From Lysobacteraceae bacterium (GTDB lineage: Bacteria; Pseudomonadota; Gammaproteobacteria; Xanthomonadales; Rhodanobacteraceae): 6,289 bases of DNA. The stretch lies in assembly GCA_018971925.1 (NCBI GenBank), contig JAGWZT010000125.1:1-6289 (forward strand). The letters are read 5' to 3'. Of the stretch, positions 5,058 to 6,289 are shown piece by piece; the stretch's first letter is position 1; the number at the start of each line of letters is the position of its first letter. The position numbers and the translations under genes were made by a program. The notes beneath the pieces are model-generated. The model saw only the letters and a program-made list of their open reading frames with translations. It was not told the origin of the DNA and searched no databases.

Positions 5058-6289
5058 TGCGTCGATGGTGGATCGTCCTGCTGGTGTTGCTGGCGCCGCT
5101 CGCGCAGGCAGCAAGCCTGCACGCATTTCTCGATCGCAGTCATGTGAGCCTGGGCGACACGGTCACGCTGAACATCCAGTCGAGCGGCCCGCTCGGCACG
5201 CCGGACCTGACGCCGCTGGAACAGGATTTCCAGGTGCTCGGCACATCGAATTCCAGCAGCATGCAAATCGGCAATGGCAAAACCGTCCGCAACACGCAAC
5301 TCGGCATCGCACTCAAACCGCTGCACGCCGGCACGATCACGATTCCGGCGCTGGACGTGGGTGGCGCGAAAACGCAGCGGCTGACCCTGCAGGTCGGCGC
5401 GGCGCCGTCCGGAGGCAGCGGCCGGACGGGCGATCCGGTGTTCATGGAAACGAGCACGCTGTCGAGTTCGCCCTATGTCGGCGAGCAGACGGTTTACACG
5501 GTGCGCCTGTTCTACCTGCCGGGCGTCAGCGGATCGCTCGGAGATCCCAGCGCCGATGGCGCCAGCCTGGTCAAGCTCGATCGCGACCACCGCTACACCG
5601 TCGATCGCGACGGCTATGCATACCAGGTCCTCGAATACAGCTGGGCGCTGATTCCACAGCGCACGGGGTCCATCGCGGTGCAGGGCCCGGCCTTCCAGGG
5701 TCAGAAACTGGCCGTAGGCAATCCCGGCGCATGGTTCAACAACCCCAACGCGCTCCTCAACAATCCGAATGCGCTGCTGAACGGGCTGATTCCCGGCATC
5801 GGTGCGCCGGTCAACGCGACGGCGCCGGTGACGCGCATCGACGCGCGTGCGGCACCGGCCCATGCCGGCAAGCCGTGGTTGCCTGCGCGGGACGTGCAGT
5901 TGAAGCTGACGGGACTGCCGGCGAACGGCGAGGTGACGGCTGGCGTACCGTTGACGGTAACGTTGAGCATCGCCGCGACGGGCCAGCCGGCGGATGCGTT
6001 GCCCGAACCCGAACTGCCTGCGATCGCGGGCGCGCGCGTGTATCCGGATCAGACGCGCGACACCACCGACGACAGCGGGCAGTGGTTGCAGGGCACGCGC
6101 ACGCGCAATTTCGCGATCGTGCCGCAGCGCGACGGCAAACTTTTTCTTCCGGCCATCACCCTGAACTGGTGGGACGTGGCGCACGATCGCGCGGAACAGG
6201 CGAGAGTGCCTGCACAAACCCTGCAAGTGAGTGGCGCCATCGCGGCGGGAGGGACCCATGCGGCCGCGCCGCCACCCACCGCGAGTTCG
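5054..6289 (+). CDS. batD: BatD family periplasmic protein, N-terminal part (3' truncated by window)
   Basis: The frame is open from ATG 5054 to the last base, giving 412 residues with no stop in the window. A Sec signal peptide is clear: MMRRWW, hydrophobic core to LAPLAQA, cleavage likely after residue 19. Three beta-rich segments follow. Residues about 20-115 include SHVSLGDTVTLNI. Residues about 128-217 carry the BatD pattern PYVGEQTVYTVRLFY (140-154) and DRDGYAYQVLEYSWALIPQRTG (184-205). Residues about 274-392 include RVYPDQTRD (328-336), VPQRDGKLFLPAI (356-368) and NWWDV (371-375). These match the BatD (oxygen-tolerance) family closely. Residues 243-273 and the Ala/Pro-rich end form linkers. 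BatD proteins usually end in a membrane helix and cytoplasmic tail, which would lie past the window. It is coupled to the VWA-TPR gene by ATGA and acts in the periplasm, presumably with the two VWA proteins. Confidence 0.94.
   Translation, partial: MMRRWWIVLLVLLAPLAQAASLHAFLDRSHVSLGDTVTLNIQSSGPLGTPDLTPLEQDFQVLGTSNSSSMQIGNGKTVRNTQLGIALKPLHAGTITIPALDVGGAKTQRLTLQVGAAPSGGSGRTGDPVFMETSTLSSSPYVGEQTVYTVRLFYLPGVSGSLGDPSADGASLVKLDRDHRYTVDRDGYAYQVLEYSWALIPQRTGSIAVQGPAFQGQKLAVGNPGAWFNNPNALLNNPNALLNGLIPGIGAPVNATAPVTRIDARAAPAHAGKPWLPARDVQLKLTGLPANGEVTAGVPLTVTLSIAATGQPADALPEPELPAIAGARVYPDQTRDTTDDSGQWLQGTRTRNFAIVPQRDGKLFLPAITLNWWDVAHDRAEQARVPAQTLQVSGAIAAGGTHAAAPPPTASS
5738..5779 (+). repeat. In-frame tandem repeat of seven codons (NNPNALL twice) in batD
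   Basis: Residues 229-235 and 236-242 of BatD are identical (NNPNALL). The two 21-base units (5738-5758 and 5759-5779) differ at five positions, all silent third-codon changes. The repeat sits in the linker between the second and third beta domains and is followed by NGLIPGIG. Confidence 0.85.

Noticed and set aside
4760..6259. Antisense open frame of 499 codons opposite the VWA-TPR gene end and batD
   Set aside because: batD is secure in the + frame with a signal peptide and family motifs; the antisense product is Arg-rich and featureless.
1..6289. tRNA, rRNA, CRISPR arrays, insertion sequences or attachment sites
   Set aside because: None seen; apart from 584-737 the window is continuous coding sequence of one operon.

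Overview
The window is a stretch of high-GC DNA (G/C in most third codon positions) carrying one co-directional gene cluster on the + strand: moxR (3' end) - DUF58 - DUF4381 - batA-like VWA - batB/batC-like VWA-TPR fusion - batD (5' part). This order, with a single-chain VWA-TPR fusion and a DUF4381 gene between DUF58 and the first VWA gene, is the Gammaproteobacterial form of the MoxR/Bat ('Bacteroides aerotolerance') cluster. The protein wording and the structured GC-rich repeat in the one intergenic gap suggest Xanthomonadales (Xanthomonadaceae/Rhodanobacteraceae). That placement is an inference, since no taxonomic marker gene is present.

Layout: 1-583 is the C-terminal part of a MoxR AAA+ ATPase. 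584-737 is the only non-coding gap; it holds three perfect hairpins and looks like a REP-type intergenic element. 738-1691 encodes a soluble DUF58 protein and 1688-2194 a small membrane-anchored DUF4381 protein. 2191-3171 encodes a VWA protein with an intact MIDAS metal site. 3168-5057 encodes a VWA-TPR fusion whose MIDAS is degenerate and whose junction looks like a signal peptide. From 5054 to the window end runs a BatD protein with a signal peptide; it is open at its 3' end. The four junctions after DUF58 are all 4-nt ATGA stop/start overlaps, so those five genes are almost certainly translated in a coupled fashion from one mRNA.

How the parts may work together (inference from topology and family knowledge): MoxR and DUF58 are cytoplasmic, and DUF4381 has one membrane segment with its main domain predicted in the cytoplasm. 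In both VWA proteins the charge pattern around the membrane segments puts the VWA domains in the periplasm, where the TPR part and BatD also lie. The cluster thus looks like an ATP-driven cytoplasmic chaperone module connected through the membrane to a periplasmic VWA/TPR/BatD assembly. The biochemical role of Bat systems is still poorly defined; they have been linked to stress and oxygen tolerance and to envelope integrity.

The system as a whole is a known family, not a new one. The most distinctive local features are the loss of MIDAS residues in the second VWA, the signal-peptidase-like site inside the BatB/BatC fusion, and the hairpin cluster that splits moxR from the otherwise overlapping operon.
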